This document shows, piece after piece, positions 1-8,171 of a DNA stretch of 64,000 nt (within the stretch, counting starts at the first letter, position 1; the number at the start of each line of letters is the position of its first letter). Under the pieces are notes generated by a model. The model saw only the letters and a program-made list of their open reading frames with translations. It was not told the DNA's origin and ran no database searches. Origin of the DNA: Butyrivibrio sp. (GTDB lineage Bacteria; Bacillota; Clostridia; Lachnospirales; Lachnospiraceae); assembly GCA_016297265.1 (NCBI GenBank), contig JAEDHB010000001.1:62001-126000 (forward strand). The letters run 5' to 3'. The position numbers were made by a program, and so were the translations under genes.

Positions 1-2
1 CT

Positions 3-29
3 GTTAAGGATTATGAATTGCTTAACTAG
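3..29 (+). CDS. C-terminal tail of an upstream gene (partial)
   Basis: An open frame enters from the left edge and ends at TAG (27-29), encoding the tail VKDYELLN. It lies 13 bases before the yggS ribosome binding site, so it is probably the last codons of the preceding gene in the same operon. The fragment is too short to identify a family. Confidence 0.4.
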   Translation, partial: VKDYELLN

Positions 30-52
30 TTCAAATATTTGTGGAGGAAAAG

Positions 53-745
53 ATGCTGGCTGCTAATTTGGAAGAAGTTGAACAGAGAATAAAAGCCGCT
101 GCTTTACGTGCGGGCAGGAATCCTGAAGATATCACACTTATTGCCGTAAGCAAGACCAAGCCTGTCGAAATGATTCAGGAAATATATGACTGCGGTATCA
201 GGGAATTCGGAGAAAATAAGGTACAGGAAATTTGTACAAAAAGCGAGATTTTGCCGAAGGATATCAACTGGCATATGATTGGCCATTTACAGCGTAACAA
301 GGTAAAACAGGTCATTGACAAAGCCTGCCTCATTCATTCCGTTGATTCCCTCAGGCTTGCTGATGAGATTAGTTCTCAGGCAGTTAAGAAAGGGATTGAG
401 GTTGATATTTTACTTGAAGTCAATATTGCTAACGAGGCAACAAAATATGGTTTTATGAAGGAAGAAGTGTTTGATGCCGTTGATTATATCCGTGAACTTC
501 CCGGAATAACCATAAGAGGCTTGATGACAAGCGCACCTTTTGTTGCAAATTCTGAGGATAATCGTGAATATTTTCACGATTTAAAGCAATTATGTGTTGA
601 CTTGAGAGCAAAAAACATTGATAATAGTACTATAGAGTTTCTTTCTATGGGTATGACTAATGATTATGAGGTTGCCATTGAAGAAGGAGCAACACATGTA
701 AGAGTCGGAACCGCTATTTTTGGTGAAAGAGAATACAGTATATAA
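53..745 (+). CDS. yggS: YggS/YlmE family PLP-homeostasis protein
   Basis: A 230-residue cytoplasmic alanine-racemase-fold protein of the YggS/YlmE/PLPBP family, which binds pyridoxal 5'-phosphate and buffers PLP and amino-acid pools without a known catalytic activity. The PLP lysine lies in ITLIAVSKTKP near residue 34, and the family motifs FGENKVQE, WHMIGHLQRNK and SMGMTNDYE follow in order. GGAGG at 43-47 sits five bases before ATG 53, so the GTG at 41, which contains the Shine-Dalgarno, is not the start. It is first in yggS-sepF-ylmH, the cluster that normally trails the cell-division locus in Firmicutes. Confidence 0.95.
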   Translation: MLAANLEEVEQRIKAAALRAGRNPEDITLIAVSKTKPVEMIQEIYDCGIREFGENKVQEICTKSEILPKDINWHMIGHLQRNKVKQVIDKACLIHSVDSLRLADEISSQAVKKGIEVDILLEVNIANEATKYGFMKEEVFDAVDYIRELPGITIRGLMTSAPFVANSEDNREYFHDLKQLCVDLRAKNIDNSTIEFLSMGMTNDYEVAIEEGATHVRVGTAIFGEREYSI

Positions 746-757
746 GGAGTTAGGAAA

Positions 758-1342
758 ATGAGTTTTATTGATAAGATGTTAGATAAAATGAAGCTTGGTG
801 CAGATGATGACTATGATGATGATTTCTATGATGATGGCGATGATGAAGTAGTAGCTAAGCCTAAGAAAGCAGCTCCTGCGCCAAAGCCTGCCACTACATA
901 TAAGGAAGATGATTATGAACCTAAGAAACCGGTTGCCAAACCTGCCAAACAGGCACAGGCAAGACCTGTAGTTAAATCATCAAAACCGGCAAATAATGGT
1001 GGAAGGGTAGTAAATATGCAGGGAAGGTATAATCCAATGGAAGTATGTGTTATCAAACCTACAACAGTAGAAGACAGCAGGGAAATTGCTGATACGCTTC
1101 TTTCTGAGAGAGCAGTAGTACTTAATCTTGAAGGAATTGATGTTGAACTTGCACAGAGAATAATCGATTTCACAAGTGGTGCCTGTTTTGCTATTGACGG
1201 AAAACTCAAGAAGATTTCAAATTATATTTTTATTGCAACACCTTCAGCAATCTCTATTTCAGGAGATTTGTTAGAACTTTTCGGAACAAGCGGAATAAAT
1301 GGAGATAGTGTATCATACAACACTGATACAACAACATTTTAA
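758..1342 (+). CDS. sepF: Cell division protein SepF
   Basis: A 194-residue SepF, which anchors and aligns FtsZ filaments at the membrane during septum formation. The N-terminal amphipathic segment (MSFIDKMLDKMKLG) is the likely membrane anchor. It is followed by an Asp-rich stretch, a Pro/Lys/Ala-rich linker of about 70 residues, and the conserved C-terminal fold from about residue 90, with VLNLEGIDVELAQRIIDFTSG and FIATPSAISISGD. The linker is longer than in many SepF proteins. Its stop overlaps the ylmH start by one base (TAATG), which suggests translational coupling. Confidence 0.95.
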   Translation: MSFIDKMLDKMKLGADDDYDDDFYDDGDDEVVAKPKKAAPAPKPATTYKEDDYEPKKPVAKPAKQAQARPVVKSSKPANNGGRVVNMQGRYNPMEVCVIKPTTVEDSREIADTLLSERAVVLNLEGIDVELAQRIIDFTSGACFAIDGKLKKISNYIFIATPSAISISGDLLELFGTSGINGDSVSYNTDTTTF

Positions 1343-2151
1343 TGGATAAAGACAAATTAGTTATTAACAGAATTCTTGATTTGGCAAACACCTGCTATAA
1401 TCGCGGAATTCCAGTGGCTACGGATTTTTTGGATTTGAATAGCCAGACAATTTTTTGTAATAGTATTTCAAAATTGCCACCTGTGAGTTATGTTCTTACA
1501 GGTGGTTATAGTTTTGCGGAAAGAAAACAGATTGTATTCTTTCCTTCCCTTTCCGATGAGCAGCAAGGCTGCGATAGAAACTTTACTTCACATTCCGAAT
1601 TTGGAGAGAAAACGCGTTTTTTTGATATTATTAAGATAGAAAGTGCGGATACGAGATATTCCGAGCCCTTGAATCATAGGGATTACCTTGGTGCAATAAT
1701 GAATCTTGGAATCGCCCGTGAAAAATTCGGTGATATTATTGTTAACAGGAGAGAGGCCGTAGCAGTAGCATATTTGTTTGCTACAAAGAAAATCGGCAGC
1801 TACATTATTGATAATCTTATCAAAATCAGAAACACCATCGTTACATGTTCAATAATTAATGAGCTCGATTTTGACATTGAAAACAATTTTGAATCTATTC
1901 AGGGAACGATTGCATCAATACGTCTGGATTCGATTATTGCCCTTGGATTCAATTCCTCCAGAAGTCAGCTTATTCATTTTATCGAGGAAGGAAAAGTTTC
2001 GGTAAATGGTAAAATAATTACCACAAATGCTTACAATATCAACAATGGGGATATCATCTCTGTAAGAGGTATGGGCAAAATAAGATTTGACAGGGTTATT
2101 TCTTCAACAAAAAAGGGGCGAATCCTTGTTAGCATAGATAAATATATTTAA
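1342..2151 (+). CDS. ylmH: YlmH S4-domain RNA-binding protein
   Basis: A 269-residue YlmH homologue. The N-terminal two thirds are the YlmH-specific region (for example AIMNLGIAREKFGDI near residue 115). The C-terminal S4 RNA-binding domain occupies about residues 190-255, with SSRSQLIHFIEEGKVSVNG. YlmH family proteins have been linked to ribosome quality control and to the division cluster in Bacillus. The usual ylmG (YggT) gene between sepF and ylmH is absent here. ATG 1342 shares its first base with the sepF stop. Confidence 0.92.
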   Translation: MDKDKLVINRILDLANTCYNRGIPVATDFLDLNSQTIFCNSISKLPPVSYVLTGGYSFAERKQIVFFPSLSDEQQGCDRNFTSHSEFGEKTRFFDIIKIESADTRYSEPLNHRDYLGAIMNLGIAREKFGDIIVNRREAVAVAYLFATKKIGSYIIDNLIKIRNTIVTCSIINELDFDIENNFESIQGTIASIRLDSIIALGFNSSRSQLIHFIEEGKVSVNGKIITTNAYNINNGDIISVRGMGKIRFDRVISSTKKGRILVSIDKYI

Positions 2152-2162
2152 GAGGAGACAAT

Positions 2163-2690
2163 ATGAAAAAGAAAATCCAATATATTATCGGCATAATTGT
2201 AGTTGCAGCTCTGATTGCATTGGATCAGATATCAAAAATACTGGCACACAATGCATTTGCTTCAGGCGATGACAAGGTTATTATCAAGAAAATCCTTGAA
2301 TTTACTTACCTTGAAAACAAAGGCGCTGCATGGGGCATGTTTGCAGGAAAGCAGTTCTTTTTCATTGCACTAACAGTTATACTTATATTTGCTGTAATAT
2401 TTTTATTGATAAAGCTGCCTGAAGGAAAAAGATATACCCCCGCAAGAATTATTTCCTGGGTGCTTCTTGCCGGAGCGGTTGGCAACATGATTGACCGTAT
2501 TGCATTTGGCTATGTCAGGGATTTTATTAATTGCGTATTTATTGATTTTCCTGTATTCAATGTTGCAGATATCTATGTATCTTTATCCATGGTGGCACTG
2601 GTAATTTTTATTTTGTTCTTTTATAAGGATAAGGATTTTGATTTCCTGAAAAGAAAGAAAAAAAAGGAGCCGGATAATAATAATGAATAA
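2163..2690 (+). CDS. lspA: Lipoprotein signal peptidase II (LspA)
   Basis: A 175-residue inner-membrane aspartyl protease that removes signal peptides from diacylglyceryl-modified prolipoproteins. Four hydrophobic helices are visible. The family motifs are LENKGAAWGMF, GNMIDRI with the first catalytic Asp, and FNVADIYVS with the second. It ends in a Lys-rich cytosolic tail. AGGAG precedes ATG 2163, and the 3' end overlaps the next gene by eight bases. Likely substrates in this window are the lipoproteins at 51048 and 53373. Confidence 0.96.
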   Translation: MKKKIQYIIGIIVVAALIALDQISKILAHNAFASGDDKVIIKKILEFTYLENKGAAWGMFAGKQFFFIALTVILIFAVIFLLIKLPEGKRYTPARIISWVLLAGAVGNMIDRIAFGYVRDFINCVFIDFPVFNVADIYVSLSMVALVIFILFFYKDKDFDFLKRKKKKEPDNNNE

Positions 2691-3615
2691 TAAATCTGAT
2701 TTTTTAGATATTATTGATTTATCGACAAATGAGGATGACAAGGGAAAGCGTATCGATAAATATATATCCGATATGCTTTATTCTTATTCCCGTTCATATA
2801 TTCAAAAGTTAATTGATGAAGAATTGGTTCTGGTTAATGATAAGCTTGTTAAATCTAATTATAAGATTTGTGCAGGGGATGAGATTGTTGTCAAAATACC
2901 GGTTCCCGAAGAGCTTAAGATTGAAGCTGAAGATATTCCTCTGGATATTGTGTACGAGGACGAAGATGTTATTTTGATAAACAAGCCTAAGGGAATGGTT
3001 GTTCATCCTTCTCCCGGGCATTACAGCGGGACTCTTGTCAATGCATTAATGTATCATTGCAAGGACGGTTTATCGGGCATTAACGGCATTTTGAGACCAG
3101 GCATTGTTCATCGTATTGACATGGATACAACCGGGATAATTGTTGCATGCAAAAATGATGCGGCCCATATTTCTTTGTCGGAGCAGCTTAAAGAACATTC
3201 CATTACAAGATATTATTTTGCAATATGTCACAATTGCATCAATGAAGAAAGCGGCGTGATAAATGCACCAATAGGAAGGCATCCGGTGGACAGAAAGAAA
3301 ATGGCTGTCAATTACAAAAACGGAAAAGATGCAATTACCCATTATGAGGTACTAAATAATTTTTCAAAGTATTCTTATGTCCGTTGCAGACTTGAAACCG
3401 GCAGAACCCATCAAATAAGGGTTCATATGGCAAGTATCAATCACCCTTTATTGGGAGATGATGTATACTCGTCTATTAAATCACCATATAAGTTGCAGGG
3501 ACAGACGCTTCATGCCGGAATTCTGGGGTTTGTTCACCCTCGTACGGGGAAATATATGGAATTTTCCGCACCACTTCCTGAATACTTTGAACATTTGCTG
3601 GAAATCCTTAAATAA
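2683..3615 (+). CDS. rluD: RluD-family 23S rRNA pseudouridine synthase
   Basis: A 310-residue RluA/RluD-type pseudouridine synthase. An N-terminal S4 domain covers about residues 20-80. The catalytic domain carries INKPKGMVVHPSPGH and the catalytic-Asp motif GIVHRIDMDTTGI, followed by LETGRTHQIRVH. By family it isomerises uridines in 23S rRNA; the exact positions are inferred only from similarity. It follows lspA directly, the usual lspA-rluD order of Firmicutes, and closes the first operon. Confidence 0.9.
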   Translation: MNNKSDFLDIIDLSTNEDDKGKRIDKYISDMLYSYSRSYIQKLIDEELVLVNDKLVKSNYKICAGDEIVVKIPVPEELKIEAEDIPLDIVYEDEDVILINKPKGMVVHPSPGHYSGTLVNALMYHCKDGLSGINGILRPGIVHRIDMDTTGIIVACKNDAAHISLSEQLKEHSITRYYFAICHNCINEESGVINAPIGRHPVDRKKMAVNYKNGKDAITHYEVLNNFSKYSYVRCRLETGRTHQIRVHMASINHPLLGDDVYSSIKSPYKLQGQTLHAGILGFVHPRTGKYMEFSAPLPEYFEHLLEILK

Positions 3616-3622
3616 TGATTTC

Positions 3623-3651
3623 TTGATAAGAGTTACATGAAATGATATAAT
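3623..3651 (+). promoter_or_regulatory. Sigma-A promoter of the cytidylate-kinase-like gene
   Basis: TTGATA (3623-3628), a 17-base spacer, then TATAAT (3646-3651). A small inverted repeat (CAATGA 3694-3699, TCATTG 3705-3710) lies in the leader before GGGAGG and ATG 3737. Confidence 0.75.
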
Positions 3652-3736
3652 TTATATATACGTACATTGTTAAATTATAACTTATTTTGCAGCCAATGAT
3701 TTTTTCATTGTAGGATTATTCTTGGGAGGTGTTGTT

Positions 3737-4387
3737 ATGGACGCAAAATATGTAATTACGATAGGAAGAGAATTCGGTAGCGGCGGAAGAGAAATTGGTA
3801 TGCTCCTTGCTGAAAAATTGGGGATAAAATGTTATGACAAGGAATTGCTTGGATTGGCAGCAAAGGACAGTGGAATTGCAGAAGAATTATTCCACAACCA
3901 TGATGAGAAACCGACTAACAGCTTTTTGTATTCTTTGGTAATGGATACATATTCCATGGGATATTCAACAGCTTCCTTTGTTGATATGCCGCTTAATCAG
4001 AAGGTGTTTTTAGCACAGCATGATTCAATAAAAAAACTTGCCGAAAGTGAAAACTGCATAATTGTAGGCAGATGTGCTGATTATGCATTGAAGGATACGC
4101 CTAACGTATTCAATATTTTCATAAATGCACCTATGGAGGATAAAATCGCCAGAATTAGTAGGAAATATGACTGTTCGGCTTCAAAGGCAAAAGATTTAAT
4201 TGTTAAAACGGATAAGAAACGTGCAAATTACTATAATTTCTATACCAATGCAAAATGGGCTGATTCCAGAACATACGACCTGTGCGTTGACAGCAGCAAG
4301 CTTGGTATAAATGGCACGGTTGATATGCTTGCCGATTATGTTGCAATGCGAATTAAGGCTATTTCTAATCCCGTAGAAGGAATTTAA
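3737..4387 (+). CDS. Cytidylate-kinase-like family protein
   Basis: A 216-residue P-loop nucleotide kinase of the cytidylate_kin2 type. The N-terminus ITIGREFGSGGREIG holds the P-loop, with YDKELL after it and IIVGRCADYAL near residue 110. Canonical Cmk phosphorylates CMP/dCMP; this subfamily is widespread in Clostridia and its substrate is not established. GGGAGG at 3724-3729 places the start at ATG 3737 rather than at the upstream in-frame TTG. It has its own promoter and is followed after three bases by the dead transpeptidase homologue, so the two are probably co-transcribed. Confidence 0.85.
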   Translation: MDAKYVITIGREFGSGGREIGMLLAEKLGIKCYDKELLGLAAKDSGIAEELFHNHDEKPTNSFLYSLVMDTYSMGYSTASFVDMPLNQKVFLAQHDSIKKLAESENCIIVGRCADYALKDTPNVFNIFINAPMEDKIARISRKYDCSASKAKDLIVKTDKKRANYYNFYTNAKWADSRTYDLCVDSSKLGINGTVDMLADYVAMRIKAISNPVEGI

Positions 4388-4390
4388 GAT

Positions 4391-5509
4391 ATGGTATATA
4401 ACTCAAAAAGAAGTCGAATGGATTTCTTTAAAACAAGAAACATGAAGTATTATGTGGCATTTTTAGCCATGTTGATGGTTATTATTGCCACGATTTTACT
4501 TGTCAAAAAAAACACTGCCAACAGAAAAAGTAACGAAACCCCTAAAGTTAGTGTTGCTGAGGAAGAAAGTACCACAATTCCAATAATTAGCAGTAAGGGA
4601 AAATACAAAATATGTGTCAACAAGGCTCTTTTTCAAGTGACAATATATCCGTATGACAACAGTTCGGGAACATATTCGGCTTCGCCCGAAAAAGTTATGA
4701 TGTGTTCATTCAATGAGAACCTTGAAGAAGCAAAACTGACGCCGGAATATTCTGATTCCATAAAATCCACCTGGGCAAAGGTGGAAAATGGTGATGGATA
4801 CACTCGGTTCTATACCTATTTTGACAACAACTATTCATTTCACAGCAGCAGATATGCAAAGATTTCCGACTCCAATACTCTGAATACCAATGACTATAAT
4901 GCAATAGGCACATCTGTCAACGACCTTGAGGGTGTTACTTTATTGGTTGCCGACGCAAAATGGATATTTGAGAATTGTGCTTTCAATTCAGAAGTTATGG
5001 TGTACAGCAATGAAAATGAGCAGAATTTGTTAGAAAATATCAGTAAAATTGAGATTCCGGGAGGAATAACCTGGGAACCTACGGATGACTCGGAGGGTAC
5101 AATTTGGTGTGATACTAAAATTGAGAGTATTTCGAGTCCGGATACAATCAAATTGACAGAAGGTGCATCCTCTGAGGCCCTTATTAGTCATGTCAAATCA
5201 CTTAATTCTGACAACGAAAATGTTAACAGATTTGTATTTGTAAGCGGAAAATATGACCTAAGTAAGGCCGGAACATATTCAATTTCCTTTAATCTTATTG
5301 ATAAGCTGGGAAATCATTTGTCCTGCGAGTGTAAATTGATTATTACATCAAAAGAAACTGAAACCAAGGATGATAACAAGAAACCAACTGAAACAGATAG
5401 TACAACAGCCGAGGAGACATCTTCTGAAGAAACCGGTACAGAAGAAACAACTGTTCAAGAAACTACGGAAGATGAGTCGGTGCAGGAAGAAACAACAGCA
5501 GAAGAGTAG
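4391..5509 (+). CDS. Membrane-anchored L,D-transpeptidase-fold protein lacking the catalytic cysteine
   Basis: A 372-residue exported protein with an N-terminal anchor helix (about residues 18-37). The region from about residue 70 to 230 follows the YkuD-type L,D-transpeptidase pattern of Lachnospiraceae: GKYKICVNKALFQVTIY, FHSSRY, then GTS...VADAKWIFENC and TWEPTD. Where active enzymes have (S/A)GC(V/I)RL just before the DAKW helix, this protein has DLEGVTL, so the nucleophilic Cys and the Arg are missing. An Ig-like module (about 245-320, GKYDLSKAGTYSISF) and a Thr/Glu-rich tail follow. I infer a non-catalytic wall-binding or scaffold role. Confidence covers the fold rather than the role. 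Confidence 0.7.
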   Translation: MVYNSKRSRMDFFKTRNMKYYVAFLAMLMVIIATILLVKKNTANRKSNETPKVSVAEEESTTIPIISSKGKYKICVNKALFQVTIYPYDNSSGTYSASPEKVMMCSFNENLEEAKLTPEYSDSIKSTWAKVENGDGYTRFYTYFDNNYSFHSSRYAKISDSNTLNTNDYNAIGTSVNDLEGVTLLVADAKWIFENCAFNSEVMVYSNENEQNLLENISKIEIPGGITWEPTDDSEGTIWCDTKIESISSPDTIKLTEGASSEALISHVKSLNSDNENVNRFVFVSGKYDLSKAGTYSISFNLIDKLGNHLSCECKLIITSKETETKDDNKKPTETDSTTAEETSSEETGTEETTVQETTEDESVQEETTAEE

Positions 5510-5514
5510 TATAA

Positions 5515-5552
5515 CAAGGCAGAAGAAATTTCATTCTGCCTTGTTTTTCTTT
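5515..5552 (+). terminator. Intrinsic terminator after the transpeptidase-like gene
   Basis: A perfect 10-bp stem, CAAGGCAGAA (5515-5524) with TTCTGCCTTG (5534-5543), followed by a T-rich run. It sits between convergent genes, and the A-rich left flank may also help stop transcription of the recombinase gene arriving from the right. Confidence 0.85.
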
Positions 5553-5557
5553 GAATA

Positions 5558-6607
5558 TTAATTTTCTCTGAGTTTGACTTTATTACGGGCTGAGATTCGT
5601 CTGTTATCTTCAATTGCAGCATAGTGCTTTTTGGTAGTATTAACATCGTGATGTCCCAGCACATCAGCAACCAGATAAATATCCCCTGTTTCCTGGTAAA
5701 GGCTGGTACCATAAGTGCTTCGAAGCTTGTGAGGCGTAATTTTTTTGGTTGGGGTAACAATTCTTGAGTATTTTTTTACCATAATTTCAACATTTCTAAC
5801 ACTTATGCGACTTCGTCTGTTTGACAGGAAAAATGCATTTTCATGTCCCTCGATGCCTTCAATTTCACGTCTTTCAAGCATATAATCCATTAATGCGGCT
5901 TCAACTTCATCGCCAAAATATACAAATGCCTCATAGCCACCCTTGCGAACAATTTTGATTCTACCATTGTCAAAATCTATGTCGTTCATATCAAGTCCTA
6001 CACATTCCGATATACGGATTCCTGTGCCAAGCAGAAGAGTAAGTATGGCTAAATCACGAACCTTTAATCCATCATGTCGTTCCAGCTGTTTTTTGGTCAA
6101 TCCATCGCCGTTTTCAACTGTATCCAATAAATCAGCCACTTCATTGGCTTCAAGCCTTATTATAGCCTTAGAATGGATTTTAGGCATACTTACCTGTAAA
6201 ACCGGATTTTCATCAATTATTTTATTTTTATGAAAATAATTATACATAGATCTTAACGCGGATAATTTGCGCTTAATGGCACGCTCGTCATTTGTAATGG
6301 TTTTACCATCTTTTTTATACAATTTCATATAGTCTATATATTCTTCAATATCAAAAGATTTTATCATTGTAAGAACATCTATCGGCAAATCGTGAATTTC
6401 ATATCTTTGACAATATGAATTATTTTCATGCAGATAATCAAAAAACGATTTCAAATCAATTGCATAGGCAATTCTTGTTCTTGGTGCATTGACATATTCA
6501 ATTCCCCTGAAATATGTAATTAGAAATGCCGGCAGTTCCTTGAGTAATTCACGCAATTTTAATGTTGCATTCTGTTTTTCTTTATCATGGTATGTTAATT
6601 CGGACAT
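5558..6607 (-). CDS. Tyrosine recombinase, XerC/XerD-like
   Basis: A 349-residue tyrosine site-specific recombinase. The SAM-like N-terminal core-binding domain covers about residues 20-130. The catalytic domain shows the full set: Arg198 (GTGIRISE), Lys222 (VRKGG), His293 and Arg296 (HKLR), His319 (LGHH) and Tyr329 (TTKKHYA). It is slightly longer than typical XerC/D (about 300 residues). GGAGGG precedes ATG 6607. No attachment site, excisionase or cargo genes are nearby, so a chromosome-dimer or housekeeping role fits better than a mobile-element integrase. A 36-bp palindrome sits in its leader. Confidence 0.88.
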   Translation of the reverse strand: MSELTYHDKEKQNATLKLRELLKELPAFLITYFRGIEYVNAPRTRIAYAIDLKSFFDYLHENNSYCQRYEIHDLPIDVLTMIKSFDIEEYIDYMKLYKKDGKTITNDERAIKRKLSALRSMYNYFHKNKIIDENPVLQVSMPKIHSKAIIRLEANEVADLLDTVENGDGLTKKQLERHDGLKVRDLAILTLLLGTGIRISECVGLDMNDIDFDNGRIKIVRKGGYEAFVYFGDEVEAALMDYMLERREIEGIEGHENAFFLSNRRSRISVRNVEIMVKKYSRIVTPTKKITPHKLRSTYGTSLYQETGDIYLVADVLGHHDVNTTKKHYAAIEDNRRISARNKVKLREN

Positions 6608-6653
6608 GAAATCCCTCCAAAATGCTGGTGTAGTAGTGTGGTGGGGATATATC

Positions 6654-6689
6654 TATTATTTCGCTAAACTCAGGTTTAACGAAATAATA
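6654..6689. repeat. 36-bp near-perfect palindrome in the recombinase leader
   Basis: Two 16-base arms (6654-6669 and 6674-6689) flank TCAG, with one C/T difference. In RNA made from the minus strand the difference becomes a U-G wobble, so the arms can pair fully, and outer GGGG/CCCC runs could extend the stem. It starts about seven bases after the predicted transcription start. It could be an RNA hairpin, an operator, or a dif-like Xer site. Confidence 0.85.
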
Positions 6690-6702
6690 CCCCTATGAGA
6701 GT

Positions 6703-6731
6703 ACTATACCATATGCAACCCATATTGTCAA
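6703..6731 (-). promoter_or_regulatory. Sigma-A promoter of the recombinase gene
   Basis: On the minus strand TTGACA (6726-6731), a 17-base spacer and TATAGT (6703-6708). The predicted start is about 90 bases upstream of the ATG, leaving a leader that contains the palindrome. Confidence 0.8.
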
Positions 6732-6769
6732 TAAAGCCCTGTAAATTAAGAGCTTCCCTGCATATTAAA

Positions 6770-7951
6770 TTATTTTCTCACAATTTTTCCTTGATATAAT
6801 TTCTTCTGCAACATATTTATATTGTAAGTTTTTTGAATTTTTTTGATTCTATCAATTTCTGATTCTGTAATTATTGATACGCATATTGCCTGAGAGCCGT
6901 CACGACCACAGCGTCCGCAACGGTGCAGATAATCCACAGGTTTATCAGGTAATCCTATATTTACAACCAAATTTACATTTCTAAAGTCCAATCCTCTTGA
7001 TACTAAATCAGAACAGATTAAATAATGCGTTTTTCCGGTTTTAAAACGGTCAGTAATTTGTCTTCGAAGATTCTTATCGCATGCGGCATTCAAGCATTCT
7101 GCATCATAATGATGATAAATTAATTTCTGCGTTATTTCTTCTGTATCATATTTTGAACCCGAAAATACGATACAGTGTTTATCATTTAATGCGCTTATTA
7201 CCTTACGTGTCATCTCAATTTTATCGCGCTTATCCACAACAAAATAATAATGTGAAATATTAGTTGGAATTTGAATCTTATCATTTGTTAATATTTTAAC
7301 AAAATCTCCTGAAATAGATTCTGCATTTTTCAATGTGCTTTCCTTAATTGATGCTGATACTAAAATGACCTGAATGTCACGCATAAAGCACTTTCTAAAT
7401 GAGATTATTTCTGACATATTATCCTTGGTCAAAATTCGGTCTGCCTCATCTATTACTAACGTTTTAACATTGTGCACGGATATTTTCTTATCCTTTATAA
7501 GCTCATATATTCTATCATAAGTACCTACAACAATATTAGGTTTACTTTTAAGTGTCAGAAGCTGTCTTTGTCTGTTAACACCACCAAATAATGCTGCTGC
7601 TGTTACCGGAATACCGGAATTATTAGATATTTTATTAATTTCAGAGCATATCTGTATGCATAATTCCTTAGTTGGTGCAAGAATAACGCTATATAAAGTA
7701 TTATTTTTAACCACATCCTGATGTGAATTGAGGGAAATATCCCTCTCGGATTTGCTGTTCATTTGAATTGCTTTGCTGATTATCGGGAGCAAGTATGCCA
7801 ATGTTTTACCGGTTCCTGTTCTGGAACTTGCAACAACATTCTTCATCTGCATGATCGGCTCAAAGCATTCCTTCTGTACATCTGTTAATTCCTTAATATT
7901 GTCCTTGTTAAGTCCGGTAATTAATCGCTTGTCAAGATTATTAATATTCAT
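6770..7951 (-). CDS. DEAD-box ATP-dependent RNA helicase
   Basis: A 393-residue DEAD-box helicase with only the two RecA-like domains and almost no extension. Motifs in order are the Q motif LTDVQKECFEPI, motif I SSRTGTGKT, Ia PTKEL, II VIDEADRIL, III SAS, V SRGLDFRN and VI HRCGRCGRDG. It should unwind or remodel RNA duplexes using ATP. AGAGG seven bases upstream picks ATG 7951 over the earlier in-frame TTG at 7966. The target is unknown; short DEAD proteins of this kind often act in ribosome assembly or cold adaptation. Confidence 0.92.
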   Translation of the reverse strand: MNINNLDKRLITGLNKDNIKELTDVQKECFEPIMQMKNVVASSRTGTGKTLAYLLPIISKAIQMNSKSERDISLNSHQDVVKNNTLYSVILAPTKELCIQICSEINKISNNSGIPVTAAALFGGVNRQRQLLTLKSKPNIVVGTYDRIYELIKDKKISVHNVKTLVIDEADRILTKDNMSEIISFRKCFMRDIQVILVSASIKESTLKNAESISGDFVKILTNDKIQIPTNISHYYFVVDKRDKIEMTRKVISALNDKHCIVFSGSKYDTEEITQKLIYHHYDAECLNAACDKNLRRQITDRFKTGKTHYLICSDLVSRGLDFRNVNLVVNIGLPDKPVDYLHRCGRCGRDGSQAICVSIITESEIDRIKKIQKTYNINMLQKKLYQGKIVRK

Positions 7952-7974
7952 AATATTCCTCTTCAATTTATTCT

Positions 7975-8012
7975 GAATCTACCCGTTAAACAGCTCTGCT
8001 GCAGGAGATTCG
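7975..8012 (-). other. Stem-loop in the helicase leader
   Basis: GAATCT (7975-7980) and AGATTC (8006-8011) can pair around an inner CAGC-TCT-GCTG hairpin (7991-8001). It lies between the helicase promoter and its start codon and could influence translation. The core resembles a sequence at 13567-13597. Confidence 0.4.
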
Positions 8013-8056
8013 GTTTAATCATTATTACACATAAAGGATAATAATTTTCTTTTACG

Positions 8057-8085
8057 ATAATATCATATATATACCAAATTAACAA
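8057..8085 (-). promoter_or_regulatory. Sigma-A promoter of the DEAD-box helicase
   Basis: On the minus strand TTGTTA (8080-8085), 17 bases, TATTAT (8057-8062). It gives a leader of about 100 bases before ATG 7951, as often seen for autoregulated helicase genes. Confidence 0.65.
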
Positions 8086-8135
8086 TACGATCACGTGATT
8101 AAGCCCATTCGTATTTATGGGGCGATGTTGATGTA

Positions 8136-8161
8136 AAAAGCCAGGAATTATCCTGGCTTTT
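8136..8161 (-). terminator. Intrinsic terminator downstream of the LysM gene
   Basis: An 11-bp perfect stem (8136-8146 with 8151-8161, core AGCCAGGA) and a four-base loop. Read on the minus strand it runs into a short T tract (CTTTTTAC). It ends the LysM transcript or an RNA made from 8172-8238. Confidence 0.75.
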
Positions 8162-8171
8162 GGTATGTGAA

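Noticed and set aside
5558..6607. Tyrosine recombinase as the integrase of a mobile element
   Set aside because: No tRNA-linked attachment site, excisionase, relaxase, phage or cargo gene lies nearby, and the neighbours are housekeeping genes.
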